From Ephydatia muelleri (Eukaryota > Porifera > Demospongiae > Spongillida > Spongillidae): DNA of 64,000 nucleotides. Below, in pieces: positions 1 to 10,769 of this stretch; positions within the stretch are counted from its first letter, which is position 1; every line of letters begins with the position of its first letter. Where the stretch lies: assembly GCA_013339895.1 (NCBI GenBank), contig JABACO010000006.1:7230298-7294297 (forward strand). Reading direction: 5' to 3'. The translations under genes were made by a program, and so were the position numbers. Under the pieces are notes generated by a model. It did not search any database. It worked only from the letters and a program-made list of their open reading frames with translations, and was not told the DNA's origin.

Positions 1-870
1 TGTTCACCACATAACTTGAGGACCTGATGGTCCTTAAGCTTTTCATGCAATGACGTGACACCTTTTCACTTCATAAGAGTCATTGGATTCACGTGACCTT
101 GGAGGGCGTGGCACTTGACAGGTGTATAATTCAATTTGTAGCACACTTGCCCCGTTCACCACATAACTTGAGGACAAGATGTTCCTTAAGCTTTTCATGT
201 AGTGACACCTTTTCTCCTCAAAGGGGTCATTGGATTCACGTGACCTTGGGGGGCGTGGCACTTGGCAGGTGAGTTGTACATTCAATTTGTAGCACACTTG
301 CCCCGTTCACCACCATAACTTGAGGACAAGATGTTCCTTAAGCTTTTCATGCAGCGACACCTTTTCACCTCAAAGGAGTCATTGGATTCACGTGACCTTG
401 GGGGGCGTGGCACTTGACAAGTCAGTCGTACAATTCAATTTGTAGCACACTTGCCCCATTCACCACCATAACTTGAGGACAAGATGTTCCTTAAGCTTTT
501 CATGCAGTGACACCTTTTCACCTCAAAGGGGTCATTGGATTCACGTGACCTTGGAGGGCGTGGCACTTGACAGGTGAGTTGTGCAATTCAATTTGTAGCA
601 CATTTGGCCCGTTCACCACCATAACTTGAGGACAAGATGTTCTTTAAGCTTTTCATGTACATGTAGTGACACCTTTTCTCCTCAAAGGGGTCATTGGATT
701 CATGTGACCTTGGAGGGCGTGCATGGCACTTGACAGGTGAGTTGTACAATTCAATTTGTAGCACACTTGTCCCTTTCACCACCATAACTTGGGGACAAGA
801 TGTTCCTTACGCTTTTCATGCAGTGACACCTTTTCACCTCATAGGGGTCATTGGATTCACGTGACCTTGA
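1..870. repeat. 152-bp tandem satellite, six copies
   Basis: Six head-to-tail units start at about 2, 154, 305, 458, 611 and 774, giving periods of 152, 151, 153, 153 and 163 bp. Each unit carries an ACTTGAGGACAAGATGTTCC core, a CACGTGACCTTGG block and a run ending in CAATTTGTAGCACACTTG. The fifth unit has short insertions. The array continues off the left edge and stops near 870. Open frames inside it are periodic artefacts. Confidence 0.93.
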
Positions 871-1496
871 GCAACATTCTCATCACACACTGGGAATCTC
901 CATGGAAGTCTATAACCCCTGTTCTGTTGTTGCCATGGATTCTTTTGCAAAGAAGCATTTGTTTTCACCACAAACATAGACTTTCTTTGTACACTATCAT
1001 TTTGCTTTTGCAATGACATATCGATTGGAGGAGTAATGCTTAACATAACATCACCAGCATTCTGTCAATGGATCGTCATTACTTCCTATAGATCGCTAGG
1101 CATACATCAAATGATTAATTGTCATTGCAATGAGAGTACAAGTGTTATACGGTCAACAAACTTTTCAAGTGTACCAGCTAGCTACATATAGATCTCCAAG
1201 TAATGCTCTGTGTAATGATTAGTTTTTAAAAATAACTATTATGCTTGTCAATTAATAGAGCTACTCACCACGTGGCATATTTTCGATTGATGTCGTGCGT
1301 GTAAGGAAAGAAAGGAACTGTCTATGGTTAGTTGGTTGCAATTGCAAATGCAACGATTGTGTTTCATCCAACAGATTCTCATTGCTGAGTGTATGTTGTT
1401 GACTTCAATCTTATCTCGAGGTCGTAGCTAGTTTGTGTCGTTTTTCCCTACCAAGTTTTCCGTAGCACAGCCCCATCCAACTTGTGGTAAATTTCA
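871..1496. other. Gene-free stretch
   Basis: No supported gene or clear repeat is seen. The sequence is AT-rich and of mixed composition between the satellite and the CA microsatellite. Confidence 0.5.
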
Positions 1497-1541
1497 CACA
1501 CATGCACGCACACACACATGCAGCACACGCACGCACACACG

Positions 1542-1620
<79 letters not shown>
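1497..1620. repeat. (CA)n microsatellite
   Basis: A nearly pure CA dinucleotide tract has ACGC and ATGC variants in its first third and one CAAA interruption. The His/Thr and Val/Cys open frames over it come only from the repeat. Confidence 0.95.
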
Positions 1621-1621
<1 letters not shown>

Positions 1622-1666
1622 AGGATCTTTCACTGCAGCGTACTTCTTTATGACCGCGCCGTTACC

Positions 1667-2172
1667 ATGGCTTCCAGAACGGCTTTTAGTTCGCACAAGT
1701 AAGTCTCTCTTGTTTTTTCCCCCCCTCGAGTCATGATTAGAAACGTCATGAAAAGGTCAGCAAAATCGGATACGGCGCAGGTAAGAGATTGTGTTTTCAT
1801 TCACAATTGCTGCTAATCTGTGTCTTTTCTTATATGTAAATAAAAGAGTGGAGTTGGAGCGTAAAAAGGTAAACGCTTCGCTAGGCTTTCTTTACCCCTT
1901 TTTCTATACTCTCAGCTAAGAGTCTGAGAGATCAAGGTGGTGTCAAGCGCAAGAAATCCCGCTAATTGCGTAGGCTAGCTGAGTGCATTTTAATTTTTAC
2001 GGATGACCTTTTTTTTTTTTGCTATAGCTGTTCTGAGGGGAAGCAGTTTGAAGCGCTGGCCAGCACGACGCGCAACTCTCCCGTTGTCGCGTTGCAATGG
2101 ATTGCTGAGCAACTCGTGCAGCGAGTTGAAGAGCCAGCAGTGGAGTCTTTCCTCGATAGCTGCAGAGTTTGA
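1667..2172 (+). CDS. Possible small multi-exon gene, unknown product
   Basis: Splice-like blocks can be chained in consistent phase. Exon 1 is 1667-1698 (ATG start, donor GTAAGT). Exon 2 is 1741-1780 (acceptor TTAG, donor GTAAGA). Exon 3 is 1849-1868 (donor GTAAAC). Exon 4 is 2028-2172, preceded by a T-rich tract and CTATAG and ending in TGA. The model totals 237 nt, about 78 residues. The last exon reads as a plausible amphipathic helix region (VVALQWIAEQLVQRVEEPAV). A competing block at 1921-1965 ends in a basic KRKKSR tail before TAA and may be an alternative last exon. The family is not recognised. The third exon is only 20 nt, so the model is weak. Confidence 0.33.
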
Positions 2173-2812
2173 ACGTTGAATATTGATTGTTGTACGTGTA
2201 TGTTTTTGATTGTAGTAAATTAAGAATCCAACTAGTATACCATGAACAGAATCGGAGTGCGTACCCAGCACCGTATACGGTGCAAAGTGTCACAAAGTGG
2301 TATACGGAGACATAGTTTTGAATCCTTCTAAGCGCACGTGATGCGGTTGAGGATACTCGAAATATGCACAGTGCGAAACTGGTTCATTCCGCAAGTGGGA
2401 TTCTTGATGCGTAAACTCGAAATGTACGCAAAGTATCCGATAGCGTATATCCAGTTTTTTGCACAGTATGCATTTATATTGGTTGCGCTGTGATTACTGC
2501 TTTTCTCCAATCATAATAGAGCTTGCAAAGTGATCCTTTAATCTTTTTCTGAAACTAACAAAGCTCTGTAAGTTTTCAAAGTGCTTTAAGAACAGATGCC
2601 ATTTGAAAAGAAGTATTCTCTGGTCTAAGAATTCAACAAAATAATTTTAAATACTACGGGGGGGGGGGGGGGGGGGGGCCTAACCCAAAACTAAAAAGGC
2701 AAATCTTATATCACTACACCAAAACATAATCAAGTGTGTATTTTTTTTTTTTTTGCCTTTGAAAGTCTCTGCTTAAATGCTTCCTAATGTGTGGGTGTGT
2801 TTTCATTTCCCA
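2173..2812. other. Gene-free stretch with poly-G run
   Basis: No gene is supported. A 21-base G run lies at 2658-2678 and a T run near 2740-2752. The sequence is otherwise AT-rich. Confidence 0.5.
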
Positions 2813-3140
2813 CATATCCAGAAATGAGCGGTCTAAAGTCAGAAGTAATTAATTCGCGGTTTGCGAATCAACGTAGACATGTATGGGGTACTTCAATACC
2901 AAGCACGCCAGATTTTTCTCAGCATTTGCCATGAGGGATTTTTAGTACACTACATTTGATTTTTAGTGGGGTCGCCGTATTTTTCCTATTTAAGACGTCG
3001 CTTCCCTAGGATTGTCCTCAATGTATGGTTGTGTATATCATAATCAGACCTGCTTATAGTACATCATAGAGTTGGTTAAAATTCAAATTGAATTAAAAAA
3101 GGCAAGATGACCGCCTATGTATGGGCCATTTCTGGATATG
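2813..3140. mobile_element. MITE with 14-bp TIRs, family I
   Basis: The left end at 2813-2826 (CATATCCAGAAATG) is the perfect reverse complement of 3127-3140 (CATTTCTGGATATG), giving a 328-bp unit. The right part, including the motif AAGATGACCGCC, recurs diverged at 12166-12247. An inverted end recurs at 14050. There is no coding capacity. The transposase family cannot be told. Confidence 0.6.
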
Positions 3141-3999
3141 AAACAAATACAGTGTACAGTCTCAGTTAGTTTATGTTAAATATCGCCAGCTACCCCCCAG
3201 ATGATTTGGAAGATTGATGATTGAAATTTATGTGTGCTCTGATTTGTTGTTACATGTAAGTCAGAGTGTGCCTTAATGATTTTGCATTATGTTGCAATTG
3301 AGGTATGAACAGAGTACAATTCTGTTATGTCTTTTGTGAGCAACAATTATGTATTTTGCAGAATGAATGGTCCTCTTTTGTTTATCAGAGTTTTCTCCTA
3401 TTGGTGTATGTGCAGAGCAGTGCACCATTTTGGCCTGTTTGCTTTTTACAAACATGCAAGTACCTAATTGAATTCACAGCAAATGACAAGGTATTATATG
3501 AATTTGATTTGCATTGTGCCTTCTTGTGAGAGATGTTACTAATATGAGTTTACACCATCTGTCATGTTTATCAGTCCTAGCAAGGTACACGTACAGTGGG
3601 TGAAGGTTGGGTATCCATTCGAACTCACTGAATTTAGTGTTCTGGTTATGTGTAGCTTACAGCTATAGTCTCTGCATCTGAAGATTCCAATACATATACA
3701 CAATGCATGGGGACGATTGATGTTTTTAAGATTTGTGTGATGTCTCCCAGGTCATAGTGCTTGTATGGGTGGAGACTCTCTGCTTAAAGAGTGTGAGGGT
3801 CCGGTGTGCTTTGATTTTCAACTCCTAGCATAATGTAACAGATATACATGTAACTGTTCATTCTGTTGAAGGTGCTTAAAAAAACTGCATTGAAGTGAGG
3901 GTGTGCTTTCATAGAATATGTAAGTTGTGAGCTTCTAAACAACATTTAGTTCATACATGTTGAAAGCAAGCATAATCACACATAACAGGAGTGTATTGA
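3141..3999. other. Gene-free stretch
   Basis: AT-rich sequence. The short open frame at 3305-3529 has no recognisable domain, and no convincing splice sites were seen. Confidence 0.4.
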
Positions 4000-6560
4000 A
4001 GTTGTGAGCCTATCTACATGTACCCATACTTTAGCACACTCATTATGACTTGAAAATGTATTACAGGCCAAGTCTCACAACATGATGCATTAGAAATCTA
4101 CATTAGCTGGAAGCTTGCAATATTAGTTCATACTTTTAAAATGAAAGCACACAACAGGTGTCTCCATATAGCGAGAGCCTACCCATACACAAGCAAGAAC
4201 AAAAATTTAATTAGCTACATGTATGATACTCATATCATATTGAAAATAACACCTCTTTTAAAAAACTATCTACATTTGTAATTAATAACTCTAATCTTAC
4301 TTTTAATAGCCATGCAAGTTCTTTCAATAAAATCACAACCTCATTACATACAGGTTTTCATACCTCAAAAGCGTGCACAATAATTTTGCTGACATTACTG
4401 GATACTAATACTTAGCACATGCACCATGTCTTGAGAACTTAGCTAAGTGGTTCACAACATCCCTCTCTTAAAACAGTAATGTTTCCAATATTCAATTTCC
4501 TACAAGTGTAATTTCTACTTTTAACCTTACTTTTAAAATAAATGAAAAAGCATGAATCATTTAACACAGGCAAAAAGCATTTTGAAGCACACATAACATC
4601 TGAGTCTCTTAAAGTTTCACATGATGCAAGGACATGCACCACCCAAGTATCTAAAACCTGGCTAGAGGCTTGAAACATTATCGATACTTCACTTTTAAAT
4701 GAAAACAATGAAATCTGAATAGGAGTTTTTAAAGATGACACATAAGGTACATATTATCTGATGATCTGGACATGTTGCTAACAGCTAGGCTTGAAATAAA
4801 GATGTACAGCTGAATTTCCAAACATCCTTAACCTTGCTGGAGATCGTAAGCTTTAGAGCACTTCAACATAACAACAGGAGTCTGTTAAAGCAAGGTATCA
4901 ACATTAATAAAGAACACGCTAAGAGACTCACATCACAATGCAATCTTGAAAGCTACAAACATTAGTTGATACTAATGCAATTCTTTAATCCACAACAGGT
5001 ATCTCCTAAACAAGAGAGCATATAAATTGTGATTTGCAGGTAAGCTTTATGAAAGCTCACCCTCTCTTAAAACAGCACTCTTCCAATAAAATCATCTAAA
5101 ACATAGCTCGAGGCTTAACATATCAGCTGATACACTAAAATGAAAGCTGCATCGACCCCTAGCATTAAAACGTTATTCACTTAAATACTACAGCCTCTCC
5201 TTAAGATCTGGGAAGTTGCTTATGTGGTAACATATTCAGTCATCTAAATCCTTACTGTTAGGTTGCAATACTAGACAGTTAAGCACACCCTCACATAAAA
5301 TAACTTTTAAAAATAAGCAACAGTTAATACAGCTAAAATGGTTCACAGCTAGATGCAAGCACACATCTCTTAATACAACTTTCTTCACAACTCATCTAAC
5401 CCCAACTTAGGCACACCCTGATCTGGGAACTAGTTAACATGTGATACAATAACAATGCTATTAAAAATCGAAGTATTCAAAACCTATCTGGTGGCTTGTT
5501 GTATTAGCTGGCAATTTTAACAAAAGCACCCCCTCATACATTATCACAACTGTCTGTTTAAAAGAAGAGAGCCCATCCATACACAAGCAGCAACATAGAT
5601 TTGATCTGGGATGAATATTGAAAGTAAAGCACACCTTCTCTTAAATTTGTTAATATAAAACCTTACTGGAGGCTTGCAACATTTGTCAGCGCTTTAAAAT
5701 AAAGTCGAACATAACTACAAGAATTTTGATGGTCTACACACTGACATATAATTAAGCAACAGCAGATCTGGAACTAGAAATAAGGCTCGTACTCACCTTC
5801 TCTAAAACTGCAACCTTTGCTATCATCTAAATATGCAGGTGTATTGTAAGCATATTGTAAGCATACACTACATTTAACCAGGAATAACAATCACAGCTAG
5901 AAGCTCATGTTACATTTTATATGAAGCACCCCTTATTTAGCACAGAGGTTTACAAAGCAAATACCTAGCTTAACAGCATGCACAATTAATCCCTTTACTG
6001 AATGGAGGCTTGAATGCTCACTGACTCTTCGCATATGAATGGCACAAGGCTTTCCTTAGAGTATTAAATGGCACTCACATAACACAAGAGTATTCTTTAA
6101 TCCGGCATGCATGCATAGCATTGGTTTGGCTCCAGCTATGTAGCTAGCTAAGAGACAAAATCAGATCTGCGCACAAATTACTGCGTGCTGCTTGAGGTGC
6201 AATGCTGCTATAGGCTATTAACTCCGAGAGAAAATCAGCTATTACATGTAGCTCCAACAAACATTATCATCTACAAGGCTCAATAATAACTTGATGCAAT
6301 CACATCTACATTGTCAACAACCATTTGAAACCTAGCTGGAGACTTGTATGAATCAAAACTGAAATCACATCCTCCCATATCAAAGGATGCTTTCTAAACA
6401 GAGACTCACACATGCACACCTCAACATTTCAATAAAAGCACATTCTTCAACAGCATGCACAAAAAATTTCGTGTGTAAATACATTACTGGATGGTATGAA
6501 CTAAGGCCCTTATAGCAGTAATCTCCAATAATCAAAAGTTCGTACAGATGGAATTCTTTA
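4000..6560. repeat. Field of decayed, long-period repeats
   Basis: A degenerate module recurs many times in the same orientation. It has a core like GCTGGAGGCTTGCAACATTAG, followed by a run like TTTTAAAATGAAAGCACA and a CTCTTAAAACAG segment. Examples start near 4109, 4660, 5106, 5483, 5668, 6003 and 6335. Spacing is irregular, from about 110 to 550 bp, so this is an old tandem or dispersed array eroded by substitutions and indels. No gene is seen. Confidence 0.5.
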
Positions 6561-6582
6561 ACCTTACTTGATCACGCATCAT

Positions 6583-6661
6583 TTAACACAAACACAAGTA
6601 ATAACCACCCAGTCTCTTAAAAGCTAAAAGTCTGGGTGGTTATTACTTGTGTTTGTGTTAA
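6583..6661. repeat. Perfect 30-bp inverted repeat (hairpin)
   Basis: Arms 6583-6612 and 6632-6661 are perfect reverse complements around a 19-nt spacer. The right arm forms the end of the adjacent minus-strand RT fragment, so the apparent last residues of that frame are hairpin sequence and not retroelement protein. Confidence 0.9.
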
Positions 6662-7093
6662 GCAAGCCATGCCTTGCAATAGTAAGTAGAGCAAAACCAT
6701 GCCTTGCAATAGGGAGAGCATTCAGCCAGCTGGATGCTCCTTTCTCACTTGCAATCTCTACAGATCGTTTCTGTTTGGCTGGGAGTATAGCCAGTAACTC
6801 GGTGACAGATGCTGTTTCCATTGCTTTACGTTGGTTACGTGCCAGGTTCTTTTCCTCAAGTTGTTGGATCCCAAGATTAGAAGGTATCAAAGTTGCACGG
6901 GTGATGACAAGGTTAGCCAGAGCAGAAGTCACATTTACAGAAGTTGTATAATGATACAAAGACATTAAGGATGGATTAATTATACCAAGGCCCCCCAGCC
7001 GAGTTGGAAGTGCCAGCATGTTTCGATCAGTGTCATTGAATGTTATGGTATACTCATTCTTTGTTTGTACTTTCTGAAAGAAGTAATTTTTGG
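6660..7093 (-). pseudogene. Retroelement RT C-terminal fragment (R2-like group)
   Basis: The minus-strand frame reads LPTRLGGLGIINPSLMSLYH, then SEKGASSWLNALPIARHGF. This is the segment just after the reverse transcriptase core in the site-specific, non-LTR-like elements whose C-terminal endonuclease pieces appear elsewhere in this window (11641-12030). The frame stays open upstream to about 7093 (AKNYFFQKVQTKNEY), then is lost. The downstream end shows a short local duplication (IARHGFALLTIARHG) and runs into a perfect hairpin at 6583-6661. No RT catalytic residues remain. It is a dead 5'- and 3'-truncated copy. Confidence 0.7.
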
Positions 7094-7523
7094 CTATTGC
7101 AGGTTATCCAGAGGGATACACATTTGTATATTGTCTTGGGCCTTGCCAAGGACCACCATCGACATCCAACGTCTTCAAGAGCTGGCACGTAAGCTAATAA
7201 GGCACCTGAAATGTTTAGAAGGTCCACACCCGTCAGCATATATATTTTTCGCTGTGTGATGATAAGAGTTGTTCCAGAATAAAAGGGTGTGGGCTGATGT
7301 GGTGGATGGAACACAAAAGATATCCCTGATGGTACAAGAAGATCTGCAAAGATTGCACTCAATTTGACCCCGCCGAAAGTCTGCTGCTGACATATGGAGG
7401 ACTTTATGTCCTGAGCCTGAGTTTGTTTTGTGTTGAAATATGCAGTACATGTACTTACGTTTACTCAATGAATTACATTTGACAATGCTTTATGTATACA
7501 AAGTGTACATGAAACAGTGTTAA

Positions 7524-8070
7524 CAGAGCGTCTCCGTAATTTCAGACCCAAAAGGGCAATTATTTTGGGCGTGTTGTCAAAAACAAAAAATCAGGAGAAG
7601 CGATTAATAATACTCTGAGACCGTTGAAACAGACATGATTGAGTGCAGAGTTGGTTCCCATGCTACTAAGAAGTAGGCTGCCGAAGTTAAGCGGTCGGCA
7701 TCCGTGAAATAGCAGTTTGCGACCTAAATAAAAGGTTTTTATAGGCACATTATTCAGTTGGACAATAAGTTCATCAATGGTGATAGGCAAGTGGGCTTTT
7801 ATTACTGACGCAAGCGTTTCAAGCGATTTCTCTTTCACAATTTTCGCTAAACCGAATTGCGTCAGACCTCCAAACCATTCGTCTCTGACAATGGATAGCT
7901 CTTCGTCTCTTCCAGTGGAATCGCAAAAAATATTGTTTCTTAGCTTATCACAGATATATCTAATACAATATAACTACAGGATGCTTATCTATTCTTCTCC
8001 CTGTTTTATGACCCGCTACAACTGCCTACAGCGCCCAAAATTTTGGGACTGAAATTACGGAGACGCTCTG
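7524..8070. mobile_element. piggyBac-like non-autonomous element, TTAA TSDs
   Basis: TTAA sits immediately outside both ends (7520-7523 and 8071-8074). The terminal 22 bp, 7524-7545 and 8049-8070, are perfect inverted repeats starting CAGAGCGTCTCCG. They continue imperfectly inward through a CCCAAAA block. TTAA duplication is the hallmark of piggyBac and some Kolobok elements. The 547-bp body has no transposase. A minus-strand open frame of about 130 residues inside is described separately. Confidence 0.82.
7560..7940 (-). CDS. Open frame inside the TTAA element, unknown
   Basis: The minus-strand frame is open from about 7940 to a stop at 7560. It contains a protein-like stretch (RDEWFGGLTQFGLAKIVKEK, then LETLASVIKAHLPITIDELI). 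The composition looks like folded alpha-helical protein rather than random sequence, but no family is recognised and no ATG start is evident; an exon origin is possible. It could be a captured host fragment or a relic of the parent transposon. Confidence 0.3.
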   Translation of the reverse strand, partial: RNNIFCDSTGRDEELSIVRDEWFGGLTQFGLAKIVKEKSLETLASVIKAHLPITIDELIVQLNNVPIKTFYLGRKLLFHGCRPLNFGSLLLSSMGTNSALNHVCFNGLRVLLIASPDFLFLTTRPK

Positions 8071-8074
8071 TTAA

Positions 8075-8500
8075 GAAGGAATACATGTAGTCAATGTATT
8101 CAATACTGTGATACTAGCAACTAAAGAGTTCCAAATTCATGTGGGTTCAAAGCTGCATACATTAGTAGACCCTTCATCCCAAGAGGGTGTGGCTGTGTAA
8201 CTAGATAAATACATTTGAACGAACGCAGGCAAACATGAACAGGAAAATAGTAATTATGGTTTCAATGTCATATGTCTAGACAAAGATTGAAAATATGGCA
8301 CATGCTGACTTGATGTTATCGATCTAGGCATATACCTTCGTAGGTCGTAGCTGCCCCGCTCTTTCGTATCGGGCACGAAACGCCCCCTCCCTCACTTACC
8401 CCAGTCTCGCAGTCCTATTAATTGATATATCCCCGGCCGCGCCATCAGAACTAGATCAGATTAACTTACATACCAGAAAATTACATGCCGATATTGTTGG
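8075..8500. other. Gene-free stretch
   Basis: No gene or repeat is supported. The sequence lies between the TTAA element and the R2-like pseudogene. Confidence 0.45.
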
Positions 8501-9550
8501 GGTCCTCACTGGAAGGCGCTCAGCTGTGTTACGGGCACTTTCACTCATTGAAGAGCTGGGTCCTTCTCTGGGCATTCACATTAACTTGGCGAAATGTGAG
8601 CTCTTCAGTCACTGTGGTAATTCAATGTTCCCACCTGTAGTCAAGTTTTCACACCATCCTAACCTTGAAATTCTGGGTGCCCCGATAGGTGATTACCTGT
8701 ATTGTTCAAAGTTCATTGCTGGGAAGTGTGCCGATGCCAGGAAACTTCTGTCTTCCTTGGTAGATGTAGCAGCAGTTGACCCACATGTGGCCTTGTCTCT
8801 CTTGCGTTTGTGTGGCAACTATTGCAGATTGGTCCACCTGGCTAGGGCCACCTCATCAAGTCTGGCAGGTTCTTTGAAGCTGTTTGATGAAGAAGTCAGG
8901 AGGTGCTTCTCATCTTGCTTTTCCATCGACAGGCACAACAGACACAGCCTGGATACAGGCCCAGCTTAGCTTAGGTTTTGGTGGCCTTGGTCTGCGCTCT
9001 CTATCCCACCACTCATGCGCAGCATTTATAGCTTCATTATCAACATCTGGTTGTAGCAATGCTGATAATGTACATCTGCAACAGGCCATCATTCAGTTCA
9101 ACGATCAGGTCTCTACATCAGATGCAATCACAGCAGAAGCAGTATCATCAACACCTGTTACTCAGCATTCCCTGTGTAAGAAATTGGAATGTCACCTTTT
9201 TTTAAATTCTTTGTTAGGGGCTTCCTCTATGGCAGACAGAGCTCGCCTATTATCTGTTTCGGCTTCTCATGCCGCATCATGGTTGTCCGTGACTCCATCT
9301 CTGGCCTTGGGTTTGCACCTTGAACATGGGCGTACGCAGGGGGGGGGGGGGGGGGGGGTCGATGGGTTCGAACGACCCCCCCTCCCCTAAGCGAGGTCAC
9401 CTTCACCATTGGATTCTCGTTTTAATTCAAATCGCCATACATGTTTGCTTTATAAGTACGATGTACTACGCGGTGCCGGTAATGACAGCAAAATGTAAAT
9501 TAATAACTTTGTCTCACGTCACTGTTCTTGTTGTTTGCATGTGTTCACCA

Positions 9551-9883
9551 GCCCCGGATCCAGCATAGCCTTGGGGGGGCGACTGTCCCCTTGGCTATAA
9601 TTGCCCCCCCCTCCCCCAGGCCCGTAGGCTGGGGGGGGTCGGTGGGTTCGGTCGAACCCCCCCGCCCGTCCAAGCTAGTTCCGCTTGCCCAAGCTGGTTC
9701 CGCCTGCCTAAGCTGGTTCCGCCTGCCCAGCTTGGTTCCGCTTGCCGTAGCTCTTTCCGCTTACCATGAATTATTCTTTGCCAATGAATTAATTAATTAT
9801 TTTACGTTATACAAATGAGCGTGAGGTAATATATGGCGCCCATGGCCCGCAACAAACTGCAGTCGGAGTGGCGGATCCGGGGC
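9551..9883. repeat. Nested small element with 11-bp TIRs
   Basis: GCCCCGGATCC at 9551 and GGATCCGGGGC ending at 9883 are inverted. The interior holds five copies of a 19-bp unit like CAAGCTGGTTCCGCCTGCC at 9668-9762. This may be a MITE within the larger element, but no clear target duplication is seen. Confidence 0.4.
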
Positions 9884-9956
9884 ACTTCAAGTACACGCCG
9901 CTATATGGTTCATTAATGATACTTTGCGAAGTATAGGTCCGGCTTGAGCCAGATGC

Positions 9957-10043
9957 CCAGACCTACTTCGATATTGAACTGCACAACGGCCAACAGATTA
10001 ATCTACAATGGCGTTGTGCCGTTCGAATACGAAGTAGGTCTGG
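9957..10043. repeat. Near-perfect 35-bp hairpin
   Basis: CCAGACCTACTTCG at 9957 and CGAAGTAGGTCTGG ending at 10043 begin arms that remain complementary for about 35 bp with a few mismatches. A second hairpin (AACTTTCCT/AGGAAAGTT) follows at about 10054-10086. Confidence 0.7.
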
Positions 10044-10581
10044 CTTTCGAGTTAACTTTCCTGATCTATCGTAGATAGGAAAGTTAGACTAAGTCTCGTT
10101 ACTCGCAAGCCAGATACGCTTGCTTCCAAACTTTCTGTAGTCTCGCACATGCGAGCTAGACTCTGGAAGCAAAAAAGTAATTCTTGTCCTATTTACTATC
10201 TGTTTTTGGCATGTTTCTACGCAATTATATATATATATGCGATGTTTTGTGACTTCAACATTGTAAAAGTTGCAAAGCTGCTGGGGCTTCCGCCCCAGAC
10301 CCCGATGGGGGAGCTTACAGCGCTCCCCCATACCTCAGGGAAGGCCCCTCCCCCGCTAGTTAGTTCCACCCTCATTGTTTCCCGAACCCCCCCATCTCCC
10401 GACCAGCCTACGGGCCTGCTCCCCCCCAGTAACACTCCGCGACGGAAACTTTTTACGAGTGGAGTGGACACTTTTGTCCTGATGTTGCTTGTGTTTTAGT
10501 AGAGAATGCGTGCATGTGAGGGATGAAATGGTTCATTTAAGTTGCCGACTGCACCTTCCCCCCCCCCCCCCCCCCCCCCCA

Positions 10582-10731
10582 GTCTCGTACCCAGACCCAA
10601 ATGTACGTAACGACGATCATATGACATCACGTATGTGATGTCATACTGTAAGCGATGTTCATCGTTACGTACGTGATGTCATACTGTAAGCGATGATCAT
10701 CGTTACGTACATTTGGGTCTGGGTACGAGAC
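10582..10731. mobile_element. Hairpin MITE, family II
   Basis: The ends GTCTCGTACCCAGACCC (10582) and GGGTCTGGGTACGAGAC (ending 10731) belong to inverted arms of about 38 bp, around an internally duplicated TGATGTCATACTGTAAGCGA segment. Poly-C tracts flank both sides. A second member is at 12342-12450. Confidence 0.8.
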
Positions 10732-10737
10732 AACCCA

Positions 10738-10769
<32 letters not shown>

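Noticed and set aside
1-870. CRISPR-like array
   Set aside because: Units are continuous 152-bp tandem repeats with no unique spacers, in a eukaryotic context.
1411-1736. His/Thr-rich proteins
   Set aside because: Translation of the CA microsatellite on either strand.
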